Shown piece after piece: positions 34,190 through 45,660 of a stretch of DNA of 64,000 nucleotides. The notes under the pieces are model-generated. The model was not told where the DNA came from. It saw nothing but the letters and a program-made list of their open reading frames with translations, and made no database searches. Numbering within the stretch: position 1 is the stretch's first letter; each line of letters begins with the position of its first letter. A program made the position numbers and the translations under genes. Origin of the DNA: Tenrec ecaudatus (Eukaryota; Chordata; Mammalia; Afrosoricida; Tenrecidae); the NCBI RefSeq assembly GCF_050624435.1, contig NC_134541.1, positions 106,758,277 to 106,822,276 of the forward strand, given 5' to 3'.

Positions 34190-34415
34190 TGATCACAGCG
34201 GAACCCAACCCAACCACTGCGCCAAGTGGGTTCCAACTCCTGGAGGCCTGGCCCTGTAGGGCAGAGTGGGACTGCTCCCCAAGACTTCTGAGGCCACTGG
34301 TCTTTGAAAAAGCACACCACAGCGTCCTGCTCCCCACAAACGAATGGCTGGTGGGTTTGAACCGCTGGTCTCTGGGTGAGCAGCCCCGTGCTTAAACACT
34401 GCACCACCAGAGCAT
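34190..34415 (-). mobile_element. AfroSINE, inverted, diverged
   Basis: GGCTGGTGGGTTTGAACCGC to CACTGCACCACCAGAGC. Confidence 0.8.
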
Positions 34416-34654
34416 AGTCACAGCAGAACCCCACGTCCCGCCCAGAGGTGCTTTGAGGGCATTGTTCCAGGAGCACAGCCCTCTCACGGTCCTTCCCCAC
34501 TGACGCGCTTGTCCTGCACAGGCCCTGTGTCCCACTGACGGTCAGACCATGCCCATATTCGCAGCAAGGACTCCCAACAGTCCAAAGCAGGGAACAACAG
34601 TGCAAATCCCCTCAACTGATGAACGGATGAATGGAGCTGTGGTCCAGCCATACC

Positions 34655-35735
34655 GTGGGTGGTCGCTGCTGCTGATGGTGTCATCCAGTCAGTTCCGACT
34701 CCTACCAACCTGATGCCCGACACCCTGATGTGCGCCATCCTCACAAGTGTTGCAGCCACCGTGTCCGTCCATCTTGTCGTGCGTCTTTCTCGCCACCCCT
34801 CTACCTTACAAAGCATGATGCCCCTTTCCAAGGAAACGTCTTTCCTGATCACATCACCTTCAAAATCCATGATAGGAAGTGTCAACCTCCTTGCTTCTAA
34901 GGAGCATGCTGGCTGCACTTCTGCATGGTCCCATCCAGGCAATAGCTGTACTGCTGTTGTTAGGTGCCAAGTGGTTCTGACCCATAGCTATCACCCCATG
35001 CTCAGCAGAGCAAACCACCGCCCAGACCTGCACCCTCCTCACAGTTGCCCCTACACCTGAGCCCATGTTTGCAGCCAGTGTGTCCATCTTGTTGAGCGCC
35101 GTCCTCTTTGTCGCTGCCCCTCCACTTTACCAAGCAGGATGTCCTTCTCCAGGGACTGGTCTCTCCTGACAACGTGTCCAACGCCTGTCATTTGAAGTCC
35201 TGCCACCCTTGCCTCTAAGGAGCACCTTGGCCGGACTTGGTCCAAGGCAGATCTGTCTGTCCTTTCAGCAGGCTGTGGTCCTTTCCGTGCTCTTCCAGAG
35301 CAGCACGATTCAAGCGCATCGATTTTTCTTCGGCCTTCCTTGTTCCATGTCCAACTCTCCCGTGCAGAGGAGGTGATTGGGCCATGCGTACCTAAGTCTT
35401 CAAAGCAAGCTCCTTGCTTTTCAATACTCTAAAGAGGTCTTTATACTATGCAACACATCTTCTGACCTCTTGGCTGCTGCCGCCACGAGCACTGATGGTG
35501 GATCCAAGCAAGCCAAAATCCATGGCAACTCCCACCTTTCTTCCACTTAGCATGATGTGACCTGTCGGTCCGGGTGTGAGGTTTTTGGTCTTCTTTACAT
35601 TGACTCGCAATCCGTACTGCAGGCTGCCATCCTGTCTTCATTAACGGGCGCTTCAAGTCCTCTTCACTTTCAGCAAGCAAGGTTGTGTCACAGGCATATT
35701 GCAGGTGGTTATTCAGCCTTCCTCCCATCCTGATG
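34655..35735 (-). mobile_element. Two RTE-type fragments, one with reverse transcriptase
   Basis: A tail copy at 34,660-34,945 and a longer copy at 34,948-35,735. On minus the latter starts GGRLNNHLQYACDTTLLAES, where the YADD active site has become YACD, followed by EEDLKRPLMK and later RGRRSTRWTH. Frameshifts disrupt it. Confidence 0.85.
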
Positions 35736-35794
35736 CAACATCTAAAATAGGCAACTGCCTAGAGACCTAGAGTTGATTCATGGTTGCCTGGCCC

Positions 35795-35945
35795 GGGGCC
35801 ATCATAGCAATGTGCATGCACAACAGGTCTCAGTAGAACTTCAGAGTAGATGAAGGAGGAAGAAAGGCCTGGCTGTCTACTTCTGAAAATCCATGAAAAC
35901 TCTGTGGAGCACATAACTGACCGTGGGATGGTTCCAAACAGCCCA
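35795..35945 (+). mobile_element. Second afrotherian SINE type, 3' part
   Basis: CAGGTCTCAGTAGAACTTCAG, GAAAGGCCTGGCTGTCTACT and AAATCCATGAAAACTCTGTGG. Confidence 0.72.
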
Positions 35946-35949
35946 CCCA

Positions 35950-36105
35950 CCCACTGCAGCCAGTCGATTCTGACTCCGAGCGACCCGGTAGGTCAGAGCA
36001 GAGCTGCTGCCCGGGTTTCAGAGGCTGTAAATCCTGACAGGAGCCGGCCGTCTCATCTTTGTCCCTCCGAGGGCCTGGTGGTTTAGCGGTCAACCTGTCA
36101 GATTG
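35950..36105 (-). mobile_element. AfroSINE, inverted
   Basis: CAGTCGATTCTGACTCCGAG to GGGCCTGGTGGTTTAGCGG, with a partial loss of the middle. Confidence 0.78.
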
Positions 36106-36107
36106 TG

Positions 36108-36480
36108 GCAGCTAGGTTTGTGTCAACTTGGCTGGGTCACGCGTCTCAGTGACTTGGCAGTTGAGGTCTCTCTCATGATATGATCTAACATCACGTAATC
36201 CACTCCCTGATGGGATCTGCCACGAGCCACTAAGTGGTGTGGGGAGATTAAGGTGGGTGCAGCCCTTACTCCGTGGCCGTCCTGATGAGGACGTTTCCTG
36301 GGGGCGTGGCTACTTCATATGAAGTAGGTGTTGCGGACAGCTTCTTTGCTCCTTCTTGGTCTGGACCCTGCACCTGGTTCATCAGCCTGTGGGTCTCTGG
36401 ACTTGGTCCAATGGCCTGCAATAGTGCCTACTGTCTTTAAGGGCCATCAGAGCCGCCATCTGAACTGCCAACCTCAATTC
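36108..36480 (+). mobile_element. Unclassified interspersed repeat
   Basis: TTTGTGTCAACTTGGCTGGG opens a ~370-bp repeat type I recognise from mammalian genomes but cannot name. No frame. Confidence 0.5.
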
Positions 36481-37619
36481 TCATGCCTCTGCATCCGCCA
36501 GCCATGCCCTTCCGGCTTTTCCTGACCATCGGGAAAGGGCTCCAGCTTAGAGCTGACCCAGAGATGGGAACTGGACTGGATTGGCCCGCTCCTGCCCTGT
36601 GTGAGCCACTTCCTTCTCCATATCAATTTCCTTCTCTCTCTCTCTCTCTCTCTCCCTCTCCCTCTCTCTTTTTCTCCAGAGAGCCCAACCTGGCACACCA
36701 GCCCAACACTCAACCCACCGAACTCCAGGGCTCCTCACAGAACAGCAGACCAGGGGGAGCATTTCACTGTCATCGTGCATGCCGCTGACAGCAGCGACAC
36801 GGCTGGGGGAAGGAGAGTGGGTGTGGACGAGGGGAAGTGGAATGTTCTGGAGGTAGACAGAGTGCTGGCTGTACAGCACTGAGACTATAATTCATGCCGC
36901 TGACCCCCGGCACCTTGAGTGGGTGGGCTGTGCGGTATGCAGCTCAGAGCTCTGAGAAGCTGGTGAAAATCAGGAGTAGGCTGTCGACTGGGCTCTGCCA
37001 GCCCGGCTTCCTGCTCCTCCACAGGCATCTTCGCTGGCTTCTCACCAGGCACCCAAGGGGCCTCCGGGAACCCACGGAAATGTTTTCAATTGCTTGTTGA
37101 GTCAGAAGAAAGCAACAATGAAGACAGTCAGGAATCCAGCCTGGGTGGCAGAGGAGCCCCAGAGCCCCCACCCGCCTGGTTTGCAGAGGTACTGACGCCA
37201 CGCCTGCCCCAGCTCAGGCCCAGTGTGCATTGCCGCCTGATGAAAAATCATCGATGCTGGGGGCTGGGGGGCTGGGAGGGGGGCACTCGACCCTGAGGCT
37301 CCGTAAGGAGAGGTGAGAAACCAGGAAAGGTTCATGGTGATAGCTGACCAACACAATCAACATAATGTCACCCGACTCTGGACACTCGACCACTGTTAAA
37401 ATGGCAAATGTCTGTTACACATATGTTTACCCCTGTCCCCCCCACACACCACACACACACACCACACTCACACAGGCAAAGGAATCCAACACAAGCCATT
37501 CATCAACCGCCTTTCCCTCTTTTATTTCTTTTTTGGACCCATATGGGCCCAGACCCTCGTTACAGCTAGTGATGCTTTAGCAGATAGAAAAACGAGCTCA
37601 CGCAGGAAGTGACAGTGCT
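36481..37619. other. No gene; simple repeats
   Basis: (CT)n at 36,632-36,675 and CA-rich at 37,437-37,475; remainder unassigned. Confidence 0.5.
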
Positions 37620-37800
37620 GTTGCCGTGAGCCAGAGAGTCGATCCCATTCGGAGCAACCCCAGGTGGCAGCGGAGAATGACCTCATCGGGTTTCCGAGGG
37701 TTGTCTTCTGAAACAGATCACCAGGCCTTTCTTCCTGGGGACACTTGCTGTTCAACATTGGGAATCATCACCACAGGAAGCACATGTCAGCCCGCACTGA
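37620..37800 (-). mobile_element. AfroSINE variant, inverted
   Basis: Carries the AGATCACCAGGCCTTTCTTCC variant and GGGTTTCCGAGGGTTG. Confidence 0.7.
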
Positions 37801-38094
37801 CCAGGGGCGTTATCTGAAACTTGCTGATGAGTCCGAGAACCCAGGAAGGGAGGGGAAGGGTAGCTGTGGGCCAGCACCCACAAGCTGACAAGGTGGAGAC
37901 TTTGGGGACTGACTTCCTGCCTGGACAGCCTCTCTGAGAACCAGGTAAGGGCAGCCTGGTGGCAGCCAATGGGCCTGGGCCCACAACGTGGACACCAGAG
38001 GAGAAGACGTTTGCGTGCATCGAGGGAAGAGGCAGCTCACAGACTGGTCGCCATGTACCTGATACGGGTTTCGGTAGCCAGAGTATGTAAAAAG

Positions 38095-38405
38095 CTCTGA
38101 CCATTCAACAACAGAAGACACACACCCCAAATGGACAAACGGGCAAGCAGCTTGGATAGATGTTTCTCCAAAGAAAATATACAAATGGATGAAGAGAGGG
38201 GAAAAGGCATATGACAAGATGTTCACCAACATCAGTCACGCAGGGAATGCAAACCCAAACTCCAATGAGATGCCTGGTCACACCCAGCAGGACAGCTCTC
38301 ATCAGAAAAAGCAAAAACACCAACTGTTCTTGAGAACTTGGAGAAATTAGAACCCACGTCCCCTGCCGCTGGGAACGGGAAATGGTACAGCCACTGTGGA
38401 AAACA
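38095..38405 (+). mobile_element. Old L1 (L1M) 3' body fragment
   Basis: GATGTTTCTCCAAAGAAAAT, CTCCAATGAGATGCCTGGTC and ACTTGGAGAAATTAGAACCC match conserved L1 ORF2-end sequence. Confidence 0.78.
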
Positions 38406-38530
38406 GCTGTGTGTGTGTGTGTGTGTGTGTGCATGTGTGTGTGTCGGGTGGGAGGAAAGAGGTCATTTTTGCAAAGCGCTTAAAACAGGGCCTGGCACGT
38501 GGTTCATTCTATATAAACATTTGTTAAATA
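38406..38530 (+). repeat. (GT)n microsatellite then MIR
   Basis: GT tract 38,406-38,444, then MIR (AAGCGCTTAAAACAGGGCCTG) to 38,530. Confidence 0.85.
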
Positions 38531-39007
38531 GATTTAAATTGTAAAACAGAACGAGGCTCTAGAAAGTACAGATGAGCTATTTCTGCTAATCAATTCACTT
38601 ACCAGCTGCTCTCCCCCCACCCCCTTCTCCCCTTCTTTCCTGCCTGCTCTTCTGAGTCCAAATTCAAAGGGGGCTGGAACACTGCTTGCCGCACCACCAC
38701 CACCACCACCCACTTCCTGTGCCATCAGTGGAGGAGGGAATAGCCAAACCACACCGTGGCATTCTGGGATGCTGCCTGGCCTGTCCCGTCTCCGTTCTGC
38801 AGGCAGAACTTGGGGCACTGGCCCCTGGGTAGCCCCAGCACTGGGATCGCCCCTCGCCCACCACACTTCTCTGAAGTTTTACTGATTACCCACCAGGGCA
38901 CTCAGGAGAACCTAGGGTGGGCAGGGTACCCCTCATCTTAACCCCCACTTCTTTTGCTTGTACTTGAGAGAGAATTCACCCTCTAAAGGGGTGACTTTTA
39001 AGCTGGG
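38531..39007. other. No gene; (CAC)n at 38,690-38,712
   Basis: Otherwise unassigned intron 2 DNA. Confidence 0.45.
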
Positions 39008-39235
39008 AGCACAGTGGTAGAACTGTCCCTGTGAGTTTCTGACACTAACTTTTTACAAGAATAGAAAGCCCTGTCTTTCTCGGGGTGGCTGGTGGTTTTG
39101 AACTACTGACCCTACAGTTAGCAGCCCAACTCATAACCACTACACCACCAGGGCCTCAGAAATCCCATGGAGAGGTTTGGCTCTGCTCTCTAGGGTCACT
39201 CCGAGTCGGAACAGACTCAGTGATGGCGGGTTGAC
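39008..39235 (-). mobile_element. AfroSINE, inverted, with a plus-strand fragment after it
   Basis: Inverted copy to about 39,158 (GGTTTTGAACTACTGACCC), then 39,160-39,235 on plus (CTAGGGTCACTCCGAGTCGG). Confidence 0.8.
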
Positions 39236-39369
39236 CCTGAGTCGTGACCACAGCTTTACCTCTTTGGGCCGCTTTCAAGCGTTGAAAAGCAAGAAGGTTA
39301 CCTGGGGGAGTAAAGAGCCCCTGACTTCAGCCAGGGTGTTTTCAGTTGCCTCATGCTTGTGAAAGTGGG

Positions 39370-40985
39370 ACCTTGAAGACGGAAGAAGAATCGATGTATT
39401 TCATTGTGCCGGAGATGGATTTGGAAGGTGTCGTGGACTGCTCCCAGGACAAACAGTCTGGAAGAGGTATGGCCAGCGTGCTCCTTAGAGGCTTAGCCTC
39501 CCAGACTTAGGACGTGTTGTCGGGAGAGACCAGTCCCTGGAGAAGGGCATCATGCCTAGTCAAGTGGAGGGGCGAGGAAGATGAGGAAGACCCTAAAGGC
39601 TTGAAGATAAACAAGCGGCCATCTAGCTCAGAAGCAACAAAGTCCACATGGAAGAACACACCAGCCTGTGTGATCGAGTGGTCCCAAAGGGATCAGTTAC
39701 CAGGTATCAAAGAACAAAAAATCATATCATTGACTGCACACCTCCATGATAGGATCGCTGAAGACAAATGGGTGCATAAGCAAATGTGGTGAAGAAAGCT
39801 GATGGTGCCCGGCTATCAAAAGAGATAGTGTCTGGGGTCTTAAAGGCTTGAAGGTGAACAAGCAGCCATCTAGCTCAGAAGCAAATAAGCCCACATGGAA
39901 GAAGCACACCAGCCAGTGCGATCACGAGGTGCCCAAGGGACCAGGTATAAGGCATCATGCAAAAAAGAAAGATATAAGTGTGTGTATGTATGTGTATATA
40001 TGTGTATATGTATATATGTATGTGTATATATATATATATATATCATATTAAATGAAGGGGGAAGTGCAGAGTGGAGACCCAAGGCCCAAGTGTCGGCCAA
40101 TGGAGATCCCCTCATAGAGGGGTTTAGGAGAGGAGATGGGTTAATTAGGGTGTGAGGGAGTATCAATGAAGAACACAGCTTTCCCCCAGATCCTGGATGC
40201 TTCCTCCCCCCAACTACCATGATCCGAATTCTACCTTGCAGGCCTGGATAGGACAGAGGCTGTACACTGGTACATATGAGGGTTGGAGGTACAGGGAATC
40301 CAGGGTGGATGATACCTTCAGGACCAAGGGTGTGAGGGACGATGCTGGGAGAGTGGAGGGTGAGTGGGTTGGAAAGGGGGAACTGATTACAAGGATCCAC
40401 ATGTGACCTCTTCCCTGGGAGAGGGACAGCAGAGAAGGGGGGAAGGGAGACTCCGGATAGGGCAAGATATGACAAAATAACGATGTATAAATTACCAAGG
40501 GCATATGAGGGAGGGGGGAATGGGGAGGGAGGGGGGGAAAAAAGAGGACCTGATGCAAGGGGCTTAAGTGGAGAGCAAATGCCTTGAGAATGATTGGGGC
40601 AGGGAATGTATGGATGTGCTTTATACAATTGATGTATGTATATGTATGGATTGTGGTAAGAGTTGTATGAGTCCCTAATAAAATGTAAAAGAAGAAAAGA
40701 GAAAAAAATGATTAGGGCAAAGACTGTACAGATGTGCTTTATACAATTGATGTATGTATATGTATGAACTGTGAAAAGAATTGTATCAGCCCCAATAAAT
40801 TGTTAAAATAAAAAAAAAAGAAAAAAAAAAGATGAGGAAGACCCTCAAGAAGATGGATGGATGGACACGGCAGCTGAACCCATGGGCCCAAACACAAGCA
40901 GGGTGGTGAGCATGGTGCAATGTCTCACCCCGTTGGGCACGGGGTCACTAAGGGACCTGACGGGATGGCACCTAACAACAACAAG
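39370..40985 (+). mobile_element. RTE-type 3' end split by an L1-type insertion
   Basis: The left part runs to 39,594 (GACGTGTTGTCGGGAGAGAC) and the right part from 40,829 to 40,985 (ending CACCTAACAACAACAAGG). The halves join exactly at the 17-bp duplication. Confidence 0.85.
39595..40828 (+). mobile_element. L1-type insertion with doubled 3' end and full target-site duplication
   Basis: The 17-mer AAGATGAGGAAGACCCT flanks it perfectly (39578-39594 and 40829-40845). Contents: two copies of a ~247-bp unit (TAAAGGCTTGAAG at 39,594 and 39,841), a (TA/GT)n tract at 39,978-40,044, a 3' end with AATAAAATG at 40,677, A-rich DNA, a second 3' end with AATAAATTG at 40,794, then the A tail. No coding frame remains. 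Confidence 0.9.
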
Positions 40986-42024
40986 GCAGCAATGACCGGG
41001 GCCCGGGGCCTGGGGCTTTGGCCTGGGGGAGGTAGAAGGGGCCCAGTTTGTATTCATCCCTGGTTCTGCCCCTGTGCCCTCCCAGGGCAGGCCCCTGACT
41101 GGGATTGGACGTCCTGGGTGCCAGCTGCTGTCTCTCTCCTGAGGGAGAAAGTGTGGCCTGTGCCATCGCACATGCCCTTGGTGTCCTTGACACCGACGGT
41201 TTGCTGCTGTCTTGCCCGCCCCCCCTCAGAATGGGGGTGGAATTCCTCCTGCCCCGGGGGACACTCTCTGTGCCTGGGCACTTCCAGAGCAGCTGGTACC
41301 CCTGCTAGTTCTGGGGGAGGGTGGGTGCTGAGGCAGCAGTGAGGCTGCCCCAGCCAGGGTGGCATGACATTTGGGTGGCATGTCAGGATCTCGGACAGAG
41401 GGGAAGTGCTCTTCTCGACTCTCCAAGTGTCTCAGGAATGCGTGCGTCCAGGCCTGTTGGTTCTTCCCGCCTCCAGGAGAGAGCCCCCAGCCCCACTCCC
41501 ACAGGCCGCTGGGAATGCTCTGGAGACTTAAATCTCACCCTGTCACTCCTTGCTTAAACCTTTGCAGGATGCACCAAGCCCCTGGCCTGGACCGTCCTTT
41601 CTCTCGCAGACACTTTCCTGTTTGGGAGGGACCCGCCTGGCCCTACAGACCTTCCTGTCTGTCTTCTCTCCCTCCTTCTCAGCAGCTCCCAGCTTGATTC
41701 AAATAGCCCTCTGAGCCCACCTACAGCCCGCTCCCCAGTGCCCTGGGCCTTCCCTTAGTCACACCATTGTCCCCAGGGCCTCCACAAAAAAGTGCCACAA
41801 ACCAGGGGCTCGAAATGACACAGTCCTGGAGGTACAAGTGGGGGGGGGGAGGGGGGGCAGGCTTGCTTTGTTTCTCCTAACTCTTGGTGCCCCCCCACTA
41901 CCACCACCCTGCCCCACAGCATTCCTCGGCTCTTAGCTGCATCACCTCAGTCTCTGCCTCCATCATCTCATCAGGTGCCTGTCTGCATCTCTTCTTACAA
42001 GGACGCTCCTCAAATTGGAGCCAG
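40986..42024. other. No gene recognised
   Basis: GC-rich intron 2 DNA; a G-rich run at 41,838-41,860. Confidence 0.45.
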
Positions 42025-42183
42025 GGAACCCTGGTGGCTCAATGGCTGAAGCACTCGTCTGCTGACTGAGACGAGACTGTCTGCTTCCATCCTTACTCAC
42101 AGCCTTGGGGAGGCTCCAGTCAATTCTACTCTGCCCCACAGGGCCACTGGGAGTTAGAATCCTCTAGAAACAGTGGGTTTTAC
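42025..42183 (+). mobile_element. AfroSINE, short form
   Basis: GGGAACCCTGGTGGCTCAATGG to CTAGAAACAGTGGGTTTT; lacks the central B-box region. Confidence 0.75.
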
Positions 42184-42267
42184 AGCCTCATGTGAACTTA
42201 TTGGCAAAGACCTTATTTCTAATAATGTCATATTTAAAGTTACAGGGTTAGGAATTCAGATATCTTT

Positions 42268-42772
42268 GGGGGGGCATGGGATCATAGTTACATAATCTCC
42301 TGTCACCTTGCGAAGGGGTGGAGTCTAGCCTGTCAATCAGGTCGCAGCCTAATGACCTCATTTGGAGGCACCAAGGAGATGAATAGCTCACTGGAGGCCA
42401 CACACTCTCTGCTTCTTCTTCCTGCTGACAAGACACATGGAGCTACACTAGAGCCTTGGAGCTGGGGGAGCCACATGGAGACCCACGCCAGCACTGAGAT
42501 GCTCCCATTGCCACTGGATCCACAAGACTTTCCACCCACTGGCCTGTGATCTTCCCACATTCGGTGTCATTGCAAGTGTTGTGTGAGTCTAAAGAGGAAG
42601 CTACAGACTGGTACTGAACATATGGACTAATTTCAGACTTAGGGACTTGATCTGGAATGGGCTGGGATGTTTTCTCAATATTCAATTGCTCTTGTCTAGA
42701 AAGCTCTTTCTTATACACATCTGAGTGTCTGTGGATTTGTTTCTCTAGTAAACCCAGACTAACACAGTGGGA
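42268..42772 (+). mobile_element. Unclassified ~510-bp interspersed repeat, copy B
   Basis: Inverse of copy A: GTCAATCAGGTCGCAGCCTA, GTGGATCTGTTTCTC-like end and CCCAGACTAACACAG. Confidence 0.75.
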
Positions 42773-42874
42773 CACAAACCAACATGATCTTATAGCACCT
42801 ACTCTCCCTTTTCTTCTTCCTCACGCCCCTCATCCTCCCCGTTCTCCTCTCTCGGTCTCTCCCTCTCTCTTTTT

Positions 42875-42990
42875 GAAACAGTTTTATTGGCATAGAATTC
42901 ACACTACAGCTCAAAGCTCAATCATATTAAAAAGAGTTGGACACACGATCGCTACCATCAATTGTAGAACGTTTTCCTCTGTCTTGTAAT
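42875..42990 (-). mobile_element. L1M 3' fragment, inverted
   Basis: AGTTTTATTGGCATAGAATTC and CTACCATCAATTGTAGAACG. Confidence 0.7.
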
Positions 42991-43035
42991 CACTGTCGTC
43001 AGATCCCCACCTGCCACCAGCCTCCAACACCACTG

Positions 43036-43335
43036 TTGTTGTTAGGTGCCATTGAGTCATTTCCAGCCCACAGCCAGTGACCTTCAACCCAACAGAAGGA
43101 GACACTGCCGGGGCCTGTGCCTCCGCACCCAGGCTGCTACGTGGGAGCCCATCGCTGCACCCCGGTGTCTGTCCATCTCCTCGGGGGCCTTCCTCTCTCC
43201 CGCTGTCCCTCTCCTTTCCCCAGCAGGATGTCCTTCTCCAGGGACTGGTCTCTCCTGACCACATGTCCACAGTCTGTGAAAACAAAGTCTCGCCATCCTC
43301 ACCTCTGAGGAACGCTCTGGCCCAAGAAACCAGCA
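43036..43335 (-). mobile_element. RTE-type 3' end, inverted
   Basis: TTGTTGTTAGGTGCCATTGAG to CCTTCTCCAGGGACTGGTCT. Confidence 0.84.
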
Positions 43336-43413
43336 ATGCAGCCACTGTCTCTGTAGCTCTTCCCATCCTGGACCCCACCCCGGCCCCACCCCGTCTCTTC
43401 CACATACATGCAT

Positions 43414-43414
43414 G

Positions 43415-43450
<36 letters not shown>
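43414..43450. repeat. (GC)n(AC)n microsatellite
   Basis: GCGCGC followed by about 15 AC units; a purine-pyrimidine alternating tract. Confidence 0.97.
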
Positions 43451-43451
<1 letters not shown>

Positions 43452-43621
43452 CCGGAAGCTGTGGACATCAGGCAGAGACCATGTCAGGAGAATCAGGTGA
43501 ACTAGACAGACCAGCCCATTGCACCACGGCAGGCTGACTGACAGGAGGGACCCACATAAACTTGGAAGTAAGCAGACCACAAAGAGTTCCCTGTAGCCCT
43601 TCCGTGGCCCTGCACTCAGCT

Positions 43622-43975
43622 CACAGGGACCCGGTGGCCCAATGGCTTAAAGGGCGCTCCACTGCAAACCCGAAGGTCAGTGGTTCAAACCCACTAGTGG
43701 CTCCAAGGGAGAAGGCTGAGACCGTGTGTAACAGCGAAGATCTACCACCTCGGAAACCCTGCAGAGCAGCGCTGTCTGTGGTGCACGGTAGCTGTGAGCC
43801 AGCAATGAGAAGCTTGGATGGCATAGTGGTTACACATTGGTCTGCTAACAGCCAGGTCCCTGGTTCAAAACCACCAGCCAGTCCCATCAAGAGTGACCAT
43901 CTCTGAAACCCACAGGGGCAGCTCTACCCTGCCCTCTAGGGTCGCTGTGAGTTGGCATGGCTTCAATGGCGGGCA
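43622..43975 (+). mobile_element. Two AfroSINEs in tandem
   Basis: First copy to about 43,808 (head GGGACCCGGTGGCCCAATGG), second from about 43,812 (GAAGCTTGGATGGCATAGTGG). Confidence 0.85.
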
Positions 43976-44584
43976 GTGACAGGGAGCCAGTGCCGGGAAC
44001 ACAGTGGGAATGCTATGTAGGAGTTGGTAGAACACGACATAAATGAATGAATGGTATCTCAGGGGCCCCTGAAATCACAGGCTCCAAGATCACCTCTCTC
44101 TCCCCTGCTGAGTCACAGCACCTTTAGGCTCGGTGAGAGAGCCGATGGGAGAAGTAGCTTCCATTAAGCTGTTGGCAACGGGGATCAGATGACGCCTCCC
44201 TCTCTCCCTCCCCCCCCCCCCCCGGGAACTAATTTAAACCAGGCTAAAGAAGGCCCCAGCCGCTAGCTAGCGCTTCATTACAGTTTCCTCCTTAACAACC
44301 ATCCCAGCGTGGCCCGGGCTGCACCTTCCTCACCAGCCATTTGCTAAATGGCCAGCTTGTTTATCAATACAGCAAAGCTAGGCCCTTAAATATTGCAGCA
44401 CCTAATGGCCTATCACCCTCTCCTCCTCACCCTTCCAGGGCTGGAAGGAAACTGTAGCTCAGGCCAGCTCCCACCACAAGCCCGCCGCAGAGCCAGGGGT
44501 GTGGGGCACAGGGATCCCTGGGTAGTGACTGGACCAGAGGAGCACACTATCACTGCCATCAAGTGGGTTCTGACCCCGCGGGCC
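43976..44584. other. No gene; candidate conserved element at 44,225-44,405
   Basis: A C-run (44,206-44,223) precedes a repeat-free block with GCCGCTAGCTAGCGC and CTTGTTTATCAATACAGC. Confidence 0.4.
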
Positions 44585-44845
44585 CTGCGTTATTGTCGTC
44601 AGGTCCCATGGAGTCGGCGCCGCCAGGTCTGTGTTGTGTAGCAGGAGGAAAGGCCGCTAGGTCGATCCTGCGACCTCCTGACAACTGGGATGGCTGAGCC
44701 CACTGCTGTAGCCTCTGTGTCAGCCCGTCCTGTTGAAGGTCGTCCCCCTCTCACTGCCCCTCGACTCCACCTACTGTGACGGCTGTCTTCTCCAGGGACT
44801 GGTCTCTCCCGACAGCATGTCCAAAGTATGAGTTTGAACTTGGGT
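44585..44845 (-). mobile_element. RTE-type 3' end, inverted
   Basis: CTTCTCCAGGGACTGGTCTC and CGACAGCATGTCCAAAG. Confidence 0.78.
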
Positions 44846-45126
44846 CCTGGCGGGGAGTTAGCAGCCGGAAGAAGAGAGAAGGATGATGATGAACGTTAGA
44901 CTTCAAATTTTTAAAAAAGAAGCCAGGGCACTCATGTGGAGCCGTGCGCCCACGAGGATTGAAAACATGCGCCCGCCAAGAAACTTGTCCACACGCATGC
45001 AAGTTTTTTGGCGGCAGTATGTGTAACAGCCAAGAGGTGGAGTCAGCCCAAACGTCCACTCATCCCTGAATGGATGGGGAAACACAGGTGGCCTAGCCAC
45101 CAGTGGGATACAAAATCCCCAAATCC

Positions 45127-45320
45127 AAACTCACTGCCATCAAGTCGATTTCAACTCACCGCAACCCTACAGGACAGGACAGAACTGCCCCTGTAGGTTC
45201 CGAGATTGTAACTCTTTATGGGAGTAGAAAACCTCCTTTCTCCCTCAGAGCAGCTGGTGGTTTTGAACTGTGGGCCCTGCTATTAGCAGGCCAGCATGTA
45301 ACCACTATGCCAGTTGGCCA
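45127..45320 (-). mobile_element. AfroSINE, full length, inverted
   Basis: ACTCACTGCCATCAAGTCGA to CATGTAACCACTATGCCAG. Confidence 0.9.
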
Positions 45321-45356
45321 CAAAGAAGAACGCAGTGCTGTCGATGGGCCTCAGCC

Positions 45357-45388
45357 CGCCCCCACCCCCCCACCCCCCCCACCCCCCG
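45357..45388. repeat. C-rich low-complexity tract
   Basis: Runs of 5-8 C broken by single A. Confidence 0.95.
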
Positions 45389-45414
45389 TGCTGAGTGAAA
45401 GAAGCCAGGAGTGG

Positions 45415-45660
45415 GTGTGGACCCAGGCTTGAGTCCCAGTCAGTGCACCTCAGGAGCAGCAGGCAGCCCTCTGTCCAGGGAGGATTGGGCGTGGCTAGGA
45501 TGCTGAACAGGTTTCAGTAGAGCTTCCAGACTAAGACAGACTAGGGAGAAAGGTCTGGTGCTCTTCAAAAATCCACAGCAATCCAACCTATGATGGGCGA
45601 GTGCCTCAGGACCGGGTACAGTTTAGGACCACTGTGCATGGTGTTGTCTAGAGTCAAGGG
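45415..45660 (+). mobile_element. Second afrotherian SINE type, near complete
   Basis: GACCCAGGCTTGAGTCCCAG, GATGCTGAACAGGTTTCAGT, AGAGCTTCCAGACTAAGACA and AAATCCACAGCAATCCAACC. Confidence 0.78.
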
